Origin: Thiobacillus sp.
Lineage (GTDB): Bacteria; Pseudomonadota; Gammaproteobacteria; Burkholderiales; Thiobacillaceae
Direction: 5' to 3'
Assembly: GCF_030696885.1 (NCBI RefSeq)
Contig: NZ_JAUYRI010000027.1
Location: 1-64,000 of the forward strand
Length of the DNA: 64,000 nucleotides
Every line of letters starts with the position of its first letter. Positions within the stretch are counted from its first letter, which is position 1. Below are positions 43,583 to 52,416 of the stretch, piece by piece. The translations under genes and the position numbers were made by a program. Under the pieces are notes generated by a model. The model saw only the letters and a list, made by a program, of their open reading frames with translations. It was not told the origin of the DNA and did not search any database.

Positions 43583-46258
43583 TCAGAACCGGAAGCCCAG
43601 ACCCAGTCGAACCAGGGTTTCGCTGTTCTTGAAGTTCATGGCATCGGAGTTGCCATGCGTGGTCACGAAACTGACCGGGTCATCATAGCGGGTGTAGCTG
43701 TAATCCATGCGAATAAAGGCGTTGTCCGTTGCCGGGATCTCGGCGCCGAGGCCAAAGCGGGTGCCGTCGAGCTTGTCGCTCTGGTCGATCCAGTTGGCAG
43801 CGCTGCCGCCCTTGACATAGCTCGTGTTGAAACGGGTGCGCACGGCGCCGACGCGGCCGTACAGCAGGCTGCCATTGTTGAGTACGTAGCCGAGGCGTAG
43901 CCCGGCGCCGTAGCTGCCGCGTTTTTCGACCGAGAAGTCGCGGCCGCCATCGGCGTCGCCGCCGGTCTGGCGCTCGTGATTCCAGCCGAGGTTGGAGGCT
44001 TCGGCGTCGAGTTCCAGGCCGACGTAGACCTGATTGAAGGTGTGGCCGTAGCCGGCGAAGAAACCGCCGGTGAAGCCGGTGTTGGCGAAATCACCGGTGA
44101 AGTCGTAGGGGCCGCCACCGCTGTCGTTATGGGTGCCGGTCAGCTCGGTGCCCAGGGTGCCATGTCCGAGGCTGGCGCCTGCGTACAGGCCGCGCAGCTC
44201 GGTTGCGGAGCGCGTGGCCACTTCGGGACGTGCGCCGCCGAAACGCCAGCCAAGGCCGACGCTGAACACGCTGTCGCGGGTGTCGAAATCGTCCGTCGTG
44301 TAGAGGGGGCCGACGTCGGACTGGCGCGTCACGCCGTAGCTGCCGTAGTCGGTATAGCGATAGTCGGTGCGCACGAACAGGTTGCGCGAGGCGGGGATTT
44401 CCAGGCCGAGGCCGAAGCGGGTACCGGTCTCGGCCTGGTCGCGGTTGAAGGCGCCGGCGGGGAACTGGTTTTCCGTGTAGTAGGTGCGGAAGTCGGTGCG
44501 CACCGCGCCGATGCTGCCGACCAGCAGGCCGCCGTCGAACTGGTAGCCGACGCGCAGGCTGGCGCCGTAGCTGGTGTCCTTGTCGACGAACACGGTCGGT
44601 GCTTCCGGTTTGTCCTTGCGGTGATACCAGCCGGCGTCGCTGTCGCCGGCGTCGAGCTCGACGCCGAGATACCAGTTGCCGACCTCGGTGCCCCAGCCGC
44701 CGAACAGCGCGTAGCTGGCGCCGAAGCCGCCCATGTCGGCGGCGTCGAAGCCGCCGCCGTCGCGCGGGCCGATGGTCGCGGTGGTGAGGCCACCGTGGCC
44801 GAGCTGGGCGCCGAGGTAGAAGCCGGACAGCGTGCCCTGTGCGCGCGGCGAAGCGGGGGCGCCGGCTTCGCGTTCGGGGATGATCGAATAGTCGCGATTG
44901 CGCGCCGGCGTGTAGCCCACGCTGACGAACACCTGATTGCGGCTGTACTGGGCATCGCGGTTGTCGGAGTCGCGGTCGGTCACGCGCAGGTCGGCGCCGA
45001 TGTAAACCTGCGGCAGCACGTAATAGCGCAGACCGGCGCCGGCATCGATGATGCTGTCGCTGCGATCGAAATTCTGGAAATCGCTCTGCGTGTAGGCGGC
45101 GCGACCGCTAACCGACAGCTTGCTGGTCAGACGGCGCTCCACTTCGAAGCCGTAGGTGGTGTCGAGCGAGCCGGATGAATAGTCGACTCCGGTAAACACG
45201 GTGGTCTCTTCCAGCGAGCGGTCGATGAAACCGGTCACCGTCGTCACCGAAGTCGGTTTCCACTCGGCCAGCGCGCCGAAATACGGCTTCTTGAGATCGG
45301 CGAAGCCGCTGTAGTCGTAGTTCTGGCGCATCACGCCGGCGAACACTTCGCCGGTCAGGCGCTGCGGCTGCAGGGTGAACTTCATGCCGACCGCGGCGCG
45401 GGTGCCATCCGAATCGCGATTGTAGAGTTGGGTGGGGATCAGGTTGTCGTAATTGCGGGTGTCGGTGGCGAATTGGCCGAATACTTCAATGGCCGGCGAC
45501 AGCACATAGCCCAGGCGCGCTGCCAGCGAGTTCAGTTCATGGTCGCGGTAGTCATTGTCGACGGCGCCCAGGGTGGAAACACCGTCCTTGTAGTCGTAGC
45601 GGTCCCAGGTGCCGCCGGCGCGCAAACGGAAGGCGCCGAAAGCGTGCGCTACGCCCAGATGCGCCTCGTCGTGGTCGTAGCGGGTCGGTTCGGTTTGCGC
45701 GCCTGGATTCAGCGCGCCGGGGGTCGAGCGGTCTTCGTGATCGCGTGAATGGCGGGCACCGCCGAAGACGTTGGTGCGTGGGCTGATGTCGTAGCGGCCG
45801 TCGATATCCAGCCAGTAGTCGTTGACGTCTTCACTGTCGTTGTTGCGGTAGCGGTCGAAATCCGCGCCGAGACCGAAGTTGAGCGCGTGCTGGGCCCATT
45901 TCGACTTGAACTCGACCGAGGGCGACAGGGTATAGACCATGTCCTCGACGACATCCCTGCGCTCGGCGTAGATGTTGTCGTCATAGGTGGCGGCCAGCGA
46001 TATGTCCGGAAACACCAGGAACGAGCCCCAGGCGATGCCGGGGAATTCTTTCGGCTGGGCCGGGAACACCGAAGTCATCGGGCGGGTGGCCAGCACCGGG
46101 GGAAGCGTTGCGGTCGGGGTACTAGTGCCCTGCTGGGGGCCGCTGGGACTCTGGGGCTGCACAGGGGGTGGGGCGGGCGGGGCCGCCAGGATGTTCAGGG
46201 GCGTCAGGCCAAACGCAGCCGCCAAGCACGCGGCAAGAGGAGTCAAAGCGAACTTCAT
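43583..46258 (-). CDS. Outer-membrane protein with three tandem beta-barrel domains
   Basis: 891 residues. Signal peptide (LAACLAAAFGLTPLNILAA), Pro/Gln/Ser-rich linker (27-60), then barrel 1 (about 75-455; BBP2-like, SLAATYDDNIYAERR...VFVSVGYTPARNRDY), barrel 2 (about 476-674; GFYLGAQLGHGG...VGLGWRFGG) and barrel 3 (about 688-891; GLYAGASLGHG...LVRLGLGFRF). Barrels 2 and 3 are clear duplicates (GVELDAGDSDAGW against GLELDAEASNLGW; GTRFGLGLEIP against GTRFGLGAEIP). It ends in Phe, as BAM substrates do. Upstream lies an FNR-type box. Function unknown; barrel 1 types occur with polysaccharide export. Confidence 0.85.
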   Translation of the reverse strand: MKFALTPLAACLAAAFGLTPLNILAAPPAPPPVQPQSPSGPQQGTSTPTATLPPVLATRPMTSVFPAQPKEFPGIAWGSFLVFPDISLAATYDDNIYAERRDVVEDMVYTLSPSVEFKSKWAQHALNFGLGADFDRYRNNDSEDVNDYWLDIDGRYDISPRTNVFGGARHSRDHEDRSTPGALNPGAQTEPTRYDHDEAHLGVAHAFGAFRLRAGGTWDRYDYKDGVSTLGAVDNDYRDHELNSLAARLGYVLSPAIEVFGQFATDTRNYDNLIPTQLYNRDSDGTRAAVGMKFTLQPQRLTGEVFAGVMRQNYDYSGFADLKKPYFGALAEWKPTSVTTVTGFIDRSLEETTVFTGVDYSSGSLDTTYGFEVERRLTSKLSVSGRAAYTQSDFQNFDRSDSIIDAGAGLRYYVLPQVYIGADLRVTDRDSDNRDAQYSRNQVFVSVGYTPARNRDYSIIPEREAGAPASPRAQGTLSGFYLGAQLGHGGLTTATIGPRDGGGFDAADMGGFGASYALFGGWGTEVGNWYLGVELDAGDSDAGWYHRKDKPEAPTVFVDKDTSYGASLRVGYQFDGGLLVGSIGAVRTDFRTYYTENQFPAGAFNRDQAETGTRFGLGLEIPASRNLFVRTDYRYTDYGSYGVTRQSDVGPLYTTDDFDTRDSVFSVGLGWRFGGARPEVATRSATELRGLYAGASLGHGTLGTELTGTHNDSGGGPYDFTGDFANTGFTGGFFAGYGHTFNQVYVGLELDAEASNLGWNHERQTGGDADGGRDFSVEKRGSYGAGLRLGYVLNNGSLLYGRVGAVRTRFNTSYVKGGSAANWIDQSDKLDGTRFGLGAEIPATDNAFIRMDYSYTRYDDPVSFVTTHGNSDAMNFKNSETLVRLGLGFRF

Positions 46259-46370
46259 GAAATTCTCCGCAGGCGGATGATCCGCCTTCTTATTTGAGTT
46301 CTGGTTCTAACAATTAAGAATCGATTGTGAGTCTGATGTTACGAGGTTTTAATGGGGAGCGGAGAAGCGA

Positions 46371-46384
46371 TTGATTTTTGTCAA
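46371..46384. promoter_or_regulatory. FNR/ANR-type binding site
   Basis: TTGATTTTTGTCAA matches TTGAT-N4-(A/G)TCAA, the FNR/ANR consensus. It lies between the FNR-like regulator gene and the triple-barrel gene, about 113 bp upstream of the latter, and would link that gene to oxygen or redox state. Confidence 0.7.
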
Positions 46385-46415
46385 TAAGACACTGTGACTA
46401 TTACGCAACGCAGTC

Positions 46416-47120
46416 TTAGGCGGACGCGAGACGCGTCAGGCCGGCGTGGTTGCAATCGACGTAGGTCCCTTTTTCCACATGAACCAGACCGCGCCGTCTG
46501 AACTCGGCCATGATGCGGCTGGCGGTTTCGGTGGTGATCCCGAGCAGCGCGCCCATGTCCTCGCGGCCGGGCAACACAAATTCCACGCCGGCGTTGGCAC
46601 AGCCGAGCGTGAGCAGCAGCCGGGCCATGCGTGATTCGGCCGGGCCGGTCGAGAGCGCGGTAATGAAATGATCGGCTTGATCGATCGAGCGCTGCCAGCG
46701 TTGCAGCAACGCCTGATGCACTGCGGGGCTGGTGCGGTCCAGATGCAGCACCACTTCACGCGGAATGCGGCAGACATCGGCCTCGTGCAGGGCGATCGCG
46801 GTGTGGTGGTAGCGGTCTCCCACCAGGGTTTCCAGGCCCGCAACGTCGCCCGGTCGCAGCAACCTCACGATGCGCTGGCCGCCATTGGGCAGCTCGATCT
46901 TGAGCTTGATGAGCCCGCTGCGCACGGTGTAGACGCTGGGCGCCTCGTTCCCCTGTTCGTACATCACCGCATGCTGTGGCACATGCAGGTTGTCGACGGG
47001 CTGCAGGATGGTATCCAGATCGTGCGGCGATAGTCCCGAGAACAGGACGAAATTGCGAACTTCGCACACTGCGCATTTGGCCCGCCCCTGCCACTGAACA
47101 TCGGTGCAATTCGGTTTCAT
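46416..47120 (-). CDS. FNR-type Crp-family transcriptional regulator
   Basis: 234 residues: cyclic-nucleotide-binding-like beta-roll (25-145), dimer helix, and C-terminal helix-turn-helix (MGALLGITTETASRIMAEFRRRGLV). Cysteines C5, C16, C19 and C117 suggest an oxygen-labile 4Fe-4S cluster as in FNR, although the spacing (C-x10-C-x2-C) differs from E. coli FNR. An FNR-type box lies downstream, before the triple-barrel gene. I give no symbol because several FNR paralogs exist in this group. Confidence 0.88.
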   Translation of the reverse strand: MKPNCTDVQWQGRAKCAVCEVRNFVLFSGLSPHDLDTILQPVDNLHVPQHAVMYEQGNEAPSVYTVRSGLIKLKIELPNGGQRIVRLLRPGDVAGLETLVGDRYHHTAIALHEADVCRIPREVVLHLDRTSPAVHQALLQRWQRSIDQADHFITALSTGPAESRMARLLLTLGCANAGVEFVLPGREDMGALLGITTETASRIMAEFRRRGLVHVEKGTYVDCNHAGLTRLASA

Positions 47121-47485
47121 GGGGCGGCCTCCTCCCGTGGAGAAATGCCTGGGTACTGCTGATGACCATGATGCATTGGATTCCGCTCATTATTTTCTGG
47201 AAGTGCGCCTGATGGGCGCGCCGGACACGGGGCCGGCCGGCTGGTATATACCAGACCCTATTCTGCACCTCATTGCGAATAATCAATTTTTTAGAAAAAT
47301 GGGCCGGCCGGGGCTGCATGGACCGGTTCACGCCCGACACACCGCGCAGTCACGCTGAAGTGATTGGCGTGATCGTGACCGGGTCCGCCGAACTTTCCCC
47401 TCCGTGAGCGTCAGCCGTGGGCCAGACGACAAGGGCGGCGCCCGTCTGCGGACGCCGCCCTTTGCACGCGTTGATACAGGCCGGG
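47121..47485. other. Spacer between the FNR-type gene and hsp20
   Basis: No convincing gene; short plus-strand ORFs here have no coding character. It holds a perfect 14-bp palindrome CTGGTATATACCAG (47241-47254), a GGCCGGCCGGC run before it, and on the minus strand TTGATTATTCGCAA (47273-47286), a half-good FNR box. The hsp20 terminator is at 47430-47463. Confidence 0.6.
47430..47463 (-). terminator. Terminator hairpin after hsp20
   Basis: AAGGGCGGCG and CGCCGCCCTT form a 10-bp GC-rich stem just past the hsp20 stop, with a short T-run on either side. Confidence 0.7.
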
Positions 47486-47929
47486 TTACTGGATTGCCAG
47501 TTTTTTGGCCGAGTTGGCCACCTTTTTGGGCAGGGTCAGTTCCAGCACCCCGTCACTGTATTTGGCCTGGGCGTTGGTTTCGTCGACGTCGTGCGCCAGA
47601 GTGAAGCTGCGCGCCACCTTGCCGCTGTAGCGCTCGGAACGCAGCACTTTCTCGCCTTCCTTCACGTCCTTTTCCATCTTCGTTTCGGCGCTGATCGAAA
47701 TCTGGTTGCCGTCGATGCTGACGTGGATGTCTTCTTTCTTCACGCCCGGAATGTCGGCGTGAACGGTATACGCGTTGTCGTTTTCCTTCAGGTCCAGCTT
47801 GATCTGCATCTGCGGCTGGCCCTCGAACAGCGCGGGGCGCACGAAAAAGCCCTTGAGCATGTCGTCGATATCGCTGAACGGATCGATGCGGGCAAGATTG
47901 AGGGGGTCGTAACGACTGAGGTTGGGCAT
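47486..47929 (-). CDS. Small heat-shock protein, Hsp20/alpha-crystallin family
   Basis: 147-residue ATP-independent holdase. ATG 47929 (MPNLSRYDPLN) has CAGGAG 8 nt upstream; the ORF-track GTG at 47938 overlaps that ribosome site. The alpha-crystallin domain (about 40-140) has AYTVHADIPGVKKEDIHVSI and the end motif DGVLELTLPK; the C-terminal KKLAIQ is the usual I-x-I-like tail region. Single-gene unit, divergent from the diguanylate cyclase. Confidence 0.94.
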   Translation of the reverse strand: MPNLSRYDPLNLARIDPFSDIDDMLKGFFVRPALFEGQPQMQIKLDLKENDNAYTVHADIPGVKKEDIHVSIDGNQISISAETKMEKDVKEGEKVLRSERYSGKVARSFTLAHDVDETNAQAKYSDGVLELTLPKKVANSAKKLAIQ

Positions 47930-48101
47930 GATTTTCACTCCTGAAAAAGACCTTGGATAAGCATCCGAGCCGACGGGGCGGCTGTGTATTCAATCTAGAT
48001 GCGCATCAGGTGATTTCAAGACCCTTGCGACCCGAACGGCGGGCACCGGTCCGGATAGCGGAATCCGGCCGCTCTGCGGGAATGCGGCGGTACGGGCTAA
48101 A

Positions 48102-49514
48102 ATGGAGACGCCCCTCATCATGAATACCAGCCTCCCCCTCAGCAAAGTCATGGATCTGCTGCTCGACGCGGTCTGCGTCGTAGACGCACGGGGTGTCTTC
48201 GTCTTCATCAGCGCAGCGGGCGAACGCATCTTCGGTTACCGGCCGGAAGAAATGATCGGCCGGCCGGTGCTTGATTTTGTGCATCCCGACGACCGGGCAA
48301 TAACGCTGCAGACGATCGATGACATCCTGGTCGGCCAGCCCCAGCCCCATTTCGAGAACCGCTATGTGCGCAAGGACGGCCAGATCGTCCACATCATGTG
48401 GTCGGCGCGCTGGTCGGCGCCCGACCAGTTGCGAGTGGCGGTGGCGCGCGACATTACCGAGCGCAAGCACGCCGACGCCATGCAGGCCGCGCTCTATGCC
48501 ATTGCCGAAGCGGCACATGCCGCCGAAGACCTGGTCGCCCTGTTCGAGCGCATCCATCAGATCATTGGTGAGCTGCTGCCGGCGGTCAATTTCTTCGTCG
48601 CGCTGTACGACGCCGGCGAGGACGTGTTGACCTTTCCCTACTGCGCCGATGAATTCGGCCAGGCCCCCGCCCCGCAGAAGCTGGATTCGGCGGCGATGAG
48701 CGCCGAGGTCATCCGTACCGGCCAGGTGCTGTTGCTGTCGCCGCAGGCCAACGCCGGTCTGAGCGGCCAGGTCTGGCCCGATGTCAGCCGTAACGCGCTG
48801 CACTGGCTGGGTGTGCCACTGTCTGCGAAGGAGAACGTCATCGGTGCCCTGGTGGTGCAAAGTTATGACAGCGAGGTGCGCTACACCCAGAAGGACATCG
48901 AGCTGCTGCAGTTCGCCGCCAATCAGGTCGCCCCGGTGATCGAGCGCAAGCAGATGGAGCTCTGGCTGCAGCACATTGCCCGGCACGATCCGCTCACCGA
49001 TCTGCCCAACCGCGAGCTGTTCCACGACCGGTTGCAAACTGCGCTGCGCCTGTCCGAACGCAACCCGTCGCCGCTGTGCCTGCTGTACCTCGACCTGGAC
49101 CGGTTCAAGCAGGTCAACGACACGCTGGGGCATTCCATCGGCGACCTGCTGTTGCAGGAGGTCGCGCGCCGTCTGCGGCGCTGCGTGCGCGAATCGGATA
49201 CGGTGGGACGCATCGGCGGCGACGAATTCCTGGTGCTGCTCAACGGCATCGATCCGCCGGAACAGGCCCTGGCGGTCGCCGAAAAGATCCGCGCTGCGCT
49301 CGACCAGCCCTTTGAACTGGCCGGCCAGCAGGCGCGGGTTTCGCCGAGCATCGGGGTGGCCTTCTATCCCGGGCATGGCCGCGACTACAAGCAGCTGATT
49401 CGCTATGCCGACGAGGCGATGTACGACGCCAAAAAGAAGGGCGGCAACCGCGTCCAGGTCAGCCTCCGTCCCAACCTGCTCGATCCGCCGCGCGCGAACC
49501 AATCCACGCCCTGA
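48102..49514 (+). CDS. PAS-GAF-GGDEF diguanylate cyclase
   Basis: 470-residue cytoplasmic enzyme predicted to make cyclic di-GMP. PAS domain with PAC (about 10-120; VFVFISAAGERIFGYRPEEMIG), GAF domain (about 135-285; LVALFERIHQIIGELLPAVNFFVALYD) and GGDEF domain (about 295-460). The active-site GGDEF (372-376) is intact, and an inhibitory RxxD site (RESD, 363-366) lies five residues before it, so product inhibition is expected. No EAL domain and no membrane segments. ATG 48102 or 48120 are both possible starts. Confidence 0.93.
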   Translation: METPLIMNTSLPLSKVMDLLLDAVCVVDARGVFVFISAAGERIFGYRPEEMIGRPVLDFVHPDDRAITLQTIDDILVGQPQPHFENRYVRKDGQIVHIMWSARWSAPDQLRVAVARDITERKHADAMQAALYAIAEAAHAAEDLVALFERIHQIIGELLPAVNFFVALYDAGEDVLTFPYCADEFGQAPAPQKLDSAAMSAEVIRTGQVLLLSPQANAGLSGQVWPDVSRNALHWLGVPLSAKENVIGALVVQSYDSEVRYTQKDIELLQFAANQVAPVIERKQMELWLQHIARHDPLTDLPNRELFHDRLQTALRLSERNPSPLCLLYLDLDRFKQVNDTLGHSIGDLLLQEVARRLRRCVRESDTVGRIGGDEFLVLLNGIDPPEQALAVAEKIRAALDQPFELAGQQARVSPSIGVAFYPGHGRDYKQLIRYADEAMYDAKKKGGNRVQVSLRPNLLDPPRANQSTP

Positions 49515-49631
49515 CCCGGCGCACCAATTTGCGGCACCCCGCTTGGCGCATGCACTGCCGCTGAGCATGGCGGCCGTCATTTGCCCGGCCGGATTGGGCC
49601 AAACTCTTGAATTCATTGCGCTGCAGGCTTC

Positions 49632-49647
49632 TGGCACAGACCCTGCT
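49632..49647 (+). promoter_or_regulatory. Sigma-54 promoter of nasA
   Basis: TGGCACAGACCCTGCT has GG and GC separated by exactly 10 bp and nearly all of the -24/-12 consensus (TGGCAC-N5-TTGCW, one mismatch in the -12 box). It lies 23 bp before the nasA start, and GAGGAG follows as the ribosome site. A GCACCA-type NtrC half-site occurs near 49521. Confidence 0.75.
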
Positions 49648-49670
49648 GACAGACAGGGCGAGGAGCCATC

Positions 49671-52352
49671 ATGTCTGTCGTTTCATCTGTCTGCTGTTAT
49701 TGCGGCACCGGTTGCGGGGTGCTGATCGAGGCCGACGCCGGAAAAATCACCGGCGTGCGCGGCGATCCCGCGCACCCGGCCAACCGCGGCAAGCTGTGCA
49801 CCAAGGGTGCGGCGCTGGCGCTGTCGGCGCAGGCGTCCGGGCGTGCGCTCTATCCCGAGCTGCGCGCCGACCGCGCCTCGCCGCGGCGGCGGGTGAGCTG
49901 GGACGCCGCGCTCGACCACGCCGCCGAAAAATTCCGTACGGTCATCCTCGAGCACGGCCCTGATGCCGTCGCCTTCTATATTTCCGGCCAGCTCACCACC
50001 GAGGCGTATTACGTCTTCAACAAGCTCGCCAAGGGCCTGATCGGCACCAACAACGTCGACACCAATTCACGCCTGTGCATGTCGTCTGCGGTGGCCGGTT
50101 ACAAGGCCACCCTTGGCGCGGATTCGCCGCCGGGCTGTTACGACGATATCGATCATGCCGGCACGATCTTCATCGCCGGCTCCAACACGGCCTATGCGCA
50201 CCCGATCCTGTTCCGCCGCATCGAAGCGGCGAGGAAGGCCCATCCGGACCTCAAGCTGATCGTGGTCGACCCGCGCCGCACCGACACCGCCGACGAGGCA
50301 GACCTGCATCTGGCCATCCTGCCCGGCACTGACGTTGCGCTGTTCCACGCCATGCTCAACGTGATGCTGTGGGAGGAACTGATCGACCGCGCCGCCATCG
50401 CCGCTCACACCGAAGGCTGGGAGGCGCTGCGCGATCTGGTGCGCGACTACACCCCGGAGAAAGTTGCGCCGATCTGCGGCGTGGCGGCAGGCGATATCGT
50501 TCAGGCGGCGCGCTGGTTCGCCGCCGGGCCGACACTGTCGCTGTATTGCCAGGGGCTCAATCAATCCAGCTGCGGCGTCGATAAGAACGCCGCGCTGATC
50601 AACCTGCATCTGGCCAGTGGACAGATCGGCAAGCCCGGTGCCGCGCCGTTTTCGCTCACCGGCCAGCCCAATGCGATGGGCGGTCGCGAGGTCGGCGGGC
50701 TGGCCAACCTGCTGTCCGCCCACCGCGACATGAACAATCCCGAGCACCGCGCCGAAGTCGCGCGGCTGTGGGGGGTGGATGACGTGCCGGCGACGCCGGG
50801 CAAGACCGCGGTGGAAATGTTCGAGGCGGTGCGGCGTGGCGAGATCAAGGCGATCTGGATCGCCTGTACCAACCCCGCGCAGTCGATGCCCGACCAGAAT
50901 CTGGTGCAGCAAGCCCTGGAGGCCGCCGAATGCGTGGTGCTGCAGGAAGCGTTTGCCGACACCGAAACCGCGCCGTTTGCGGATCTGCTGCTGCCCGCGT
51001 CCAGCTGGGGCGAAACCGACGGCACCATGACCAATTCGGAGCGCTGCATCACGCGCGTTCACGCTGCCGTGCCACCCCCGGGCGAAGCACGCGCCGACTG
51101 GGCCATCGTCACCGACTTTGCGCAGCGTCTGATGCCCGACCTGGGTGCGCGCCTGTTCCCCTACACCAGCGCCGAAGCCGTGTTCAACGAGCACCGCGAA
51201 ACCACGCGCGGGCGCGATCTCGACATCACCGGTCTCTCCTATGCGCTGCTCGACCAGGCGCCGCAACAATGGCCGTTTCCCGAAGGCGCGGCCTCGGGCC
51301 AGGCGCGCCTGTATGCCGACGGCGTCTATCCGACCGCCAGCGGTCGCGCGCGCTTTCATGCCGCACCCTACCGACCGGTGGCGGAAGCGATCGACGCGCG
51401 TTTTCCGCTGCATCTCAACACCGGCCGCCTGCGCGACCAGTGGCATGCGATGAGCCGCACCGGCCGCGTGGCGCGGCTGTTCGCCCACGCCGACACGCCT
51501 GTGCTGAGCATGAACGCGCGCGACCTCGAGCTGCGGCGGTTGAACGCAGGCGACCTGGTCCGGGTGAAAAGTCGTCGCGGCGAAGTGGTCGTGGTGGCCG
51601 AGGCCAGCGACAGCGTGCGCCCCGGACAGTGTTTCCTGCCGATGCACTGGGGCGCGCGCTTCATGGGCGGGCGCGGCATCAATGCGCTGACCCTGCCGGC
51701 ATTCGACGCGGTGTCGAAGCAGCCCGAGCTCAAGCACGCTGCGGTGCAGGTGGCCAAGGCCGTGCTGCCCTGGCGCATGGCCGCGCTGGCGGTGGGCGAC
51801 GGGGCGAAAATGCTCGATGCCGTGCAGCCACTGCTGCGCGCCTGCGACTACGCCGCGGCGGGGCTGGCCGGGCGCGACCGCGATGTACTGACGCTGCGCC
51901 TCGCCCACACGCAGCCGCTGCCCGAATCGTTGTTGGCCGAACTCGACGCCGCGCTGGGGCTGGACGATCCGCTTGCTGTGATGCATTACGAAGACCGTCC
52001 ACGCGGCATATCCAAGCGCGTGCGGGTCGACGGCGGCACGGTGACCGCCGCGCGGCTGACCGGTGAGACCGCCGCCTTCGACTGGCTGCGCGACGTCATC
52101 GTCGATGGCATCGACGCCGCCTCGCTGCGCGCCTGGATGCTGGCACCGGTGGCGCGTCCGCCAGCAGGCGGGGCAGGGCGCGGACGCATTGTCTGTAATT
52201 GCTGGAACGTGGCCGAGCCCGACATCCTCGCTGCCATCACGGCCGGCGCCGACCTCGCCACGCTGCAGGCCACGCTCAAATGCGGCACTGAATGCGGTTC
52301 GTGCGTGCCGGAACTGAAACGCCTGATCGCAGGCAACCGGGCGGCGGCATGA
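49671..52352 (+). CDS. nasA: Assimilatory nitrate reductase catalytic subunit (NasA)
   Basis: 893-residue molybdopterin enzyme reducing nitrate to nitrite in the cytoplasm. The N-terminal 4Fe-4S motif (CCYCGTGCGV...GKLCTKG), the Mo-bisMGD domains (NNVDTNSRLCMSSAVAGYKA, SLYCQGLNQSSCG) and the C-terminal molybdopterin-binding domain (RDQWHAMSRTGRVARL) are present. The last about 50 residues form a BFD-type 2Fe-2S domain (VCNCWNV...CGTECGSC), typical of assimilatory enzymes fed by NADH or ferredoxin. First gene of the nitrate-assimilation cluster, behind a sigma-54 promoter. Confidence 0.95.
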   Translation: MSVVSSVCCYCGTGCGVLIEADAGKITGVRGDPAHPANRGKLCTKGAALALSAQASGRALYPELRADRASPRRRVSWDAALDHAAEKFRTVILEHGPDAVAFYISGQLTTEAYYVFNKLAKGLIGTNNVDTNSRLCMSSAVAGYKATLGADSPPGCYDDIDHAGTIFIAGSNTAYAHPILFRRIEAARKAHPDLKLIVVDPRRTDTADEADLHLAILPGTDVALFHAMLNVMLWEELIDRAAIAAHTEGWEALRDLVRDYTPEKVAPICGVAAGDIVQAARWFAAGPTLSLYCQGLNQSSCGVDKNAALINLHLASGQIGKPGAAPFSLTGQPNAMGGREVGGLANLLSAHRDMNNPEHRAEVARLWGVDDVPATPGKTAVEMFEAVRRGEIKAIWIACTNPAQSMPDQNLVQQALEAAECVVLQEAFADTETAPFADLLLPASSWGETDGTMTNSERCITRVHAAVPPPGEARADWAIVTDFAQRLMPDLGARLFPYTSAEAVFNEHRETTRGRDLDITGLSYALLDQAPQQWPFPEGAASGQARLYADGVYPTASGRARFHAAPYRPVAEAIDARFPLHLNTGRLRDQWHAMSRTGRVARLFAHADTPVLSMNARDLELRRLNAGDLVRVKSRRGEVVVVAEASDSVRPGQCFLPMHWGARFMGGRGINALTLPAFDAVSKQPELKHAAVQVAKAVLPWRMAALAVGDGAKMLDAVQPLLRACDYAAAGLAGRDRDVLTLRLAHTQPLPESLLAELDAALGLDDPLAVMHYEDRPRGISKRVRVDGGTVTAARLTGETAAFDWLRDVIVDGIDAASLRAWMLAPVARPPAGGAGRGRIVCNCWNVAEPDILAAITAGADLATLQATLKCGTECGSCVPELKRLIAGNRAAA

Positions 52353-52416
52353 TGAGCCAACGCAATTCCCGTCATTGCGAGTACCCAAGCTTCGCATCCT
52401 TCGCGGATACAAAACC

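Noticed and set aside
47104-47358. 84-codon plus-strand ORF upstream of the FNR-type gene
   Set aside because: No ribosome site and no coding character; it overlaps the regulator's own start region.
52365-52416. Repeat or leader before ybiB (CGTCATTGCGAG word)
   Set aside because: The word is common in dispersed proteobacterial repeats, but only a short piece is present and no inverted partner is seen.
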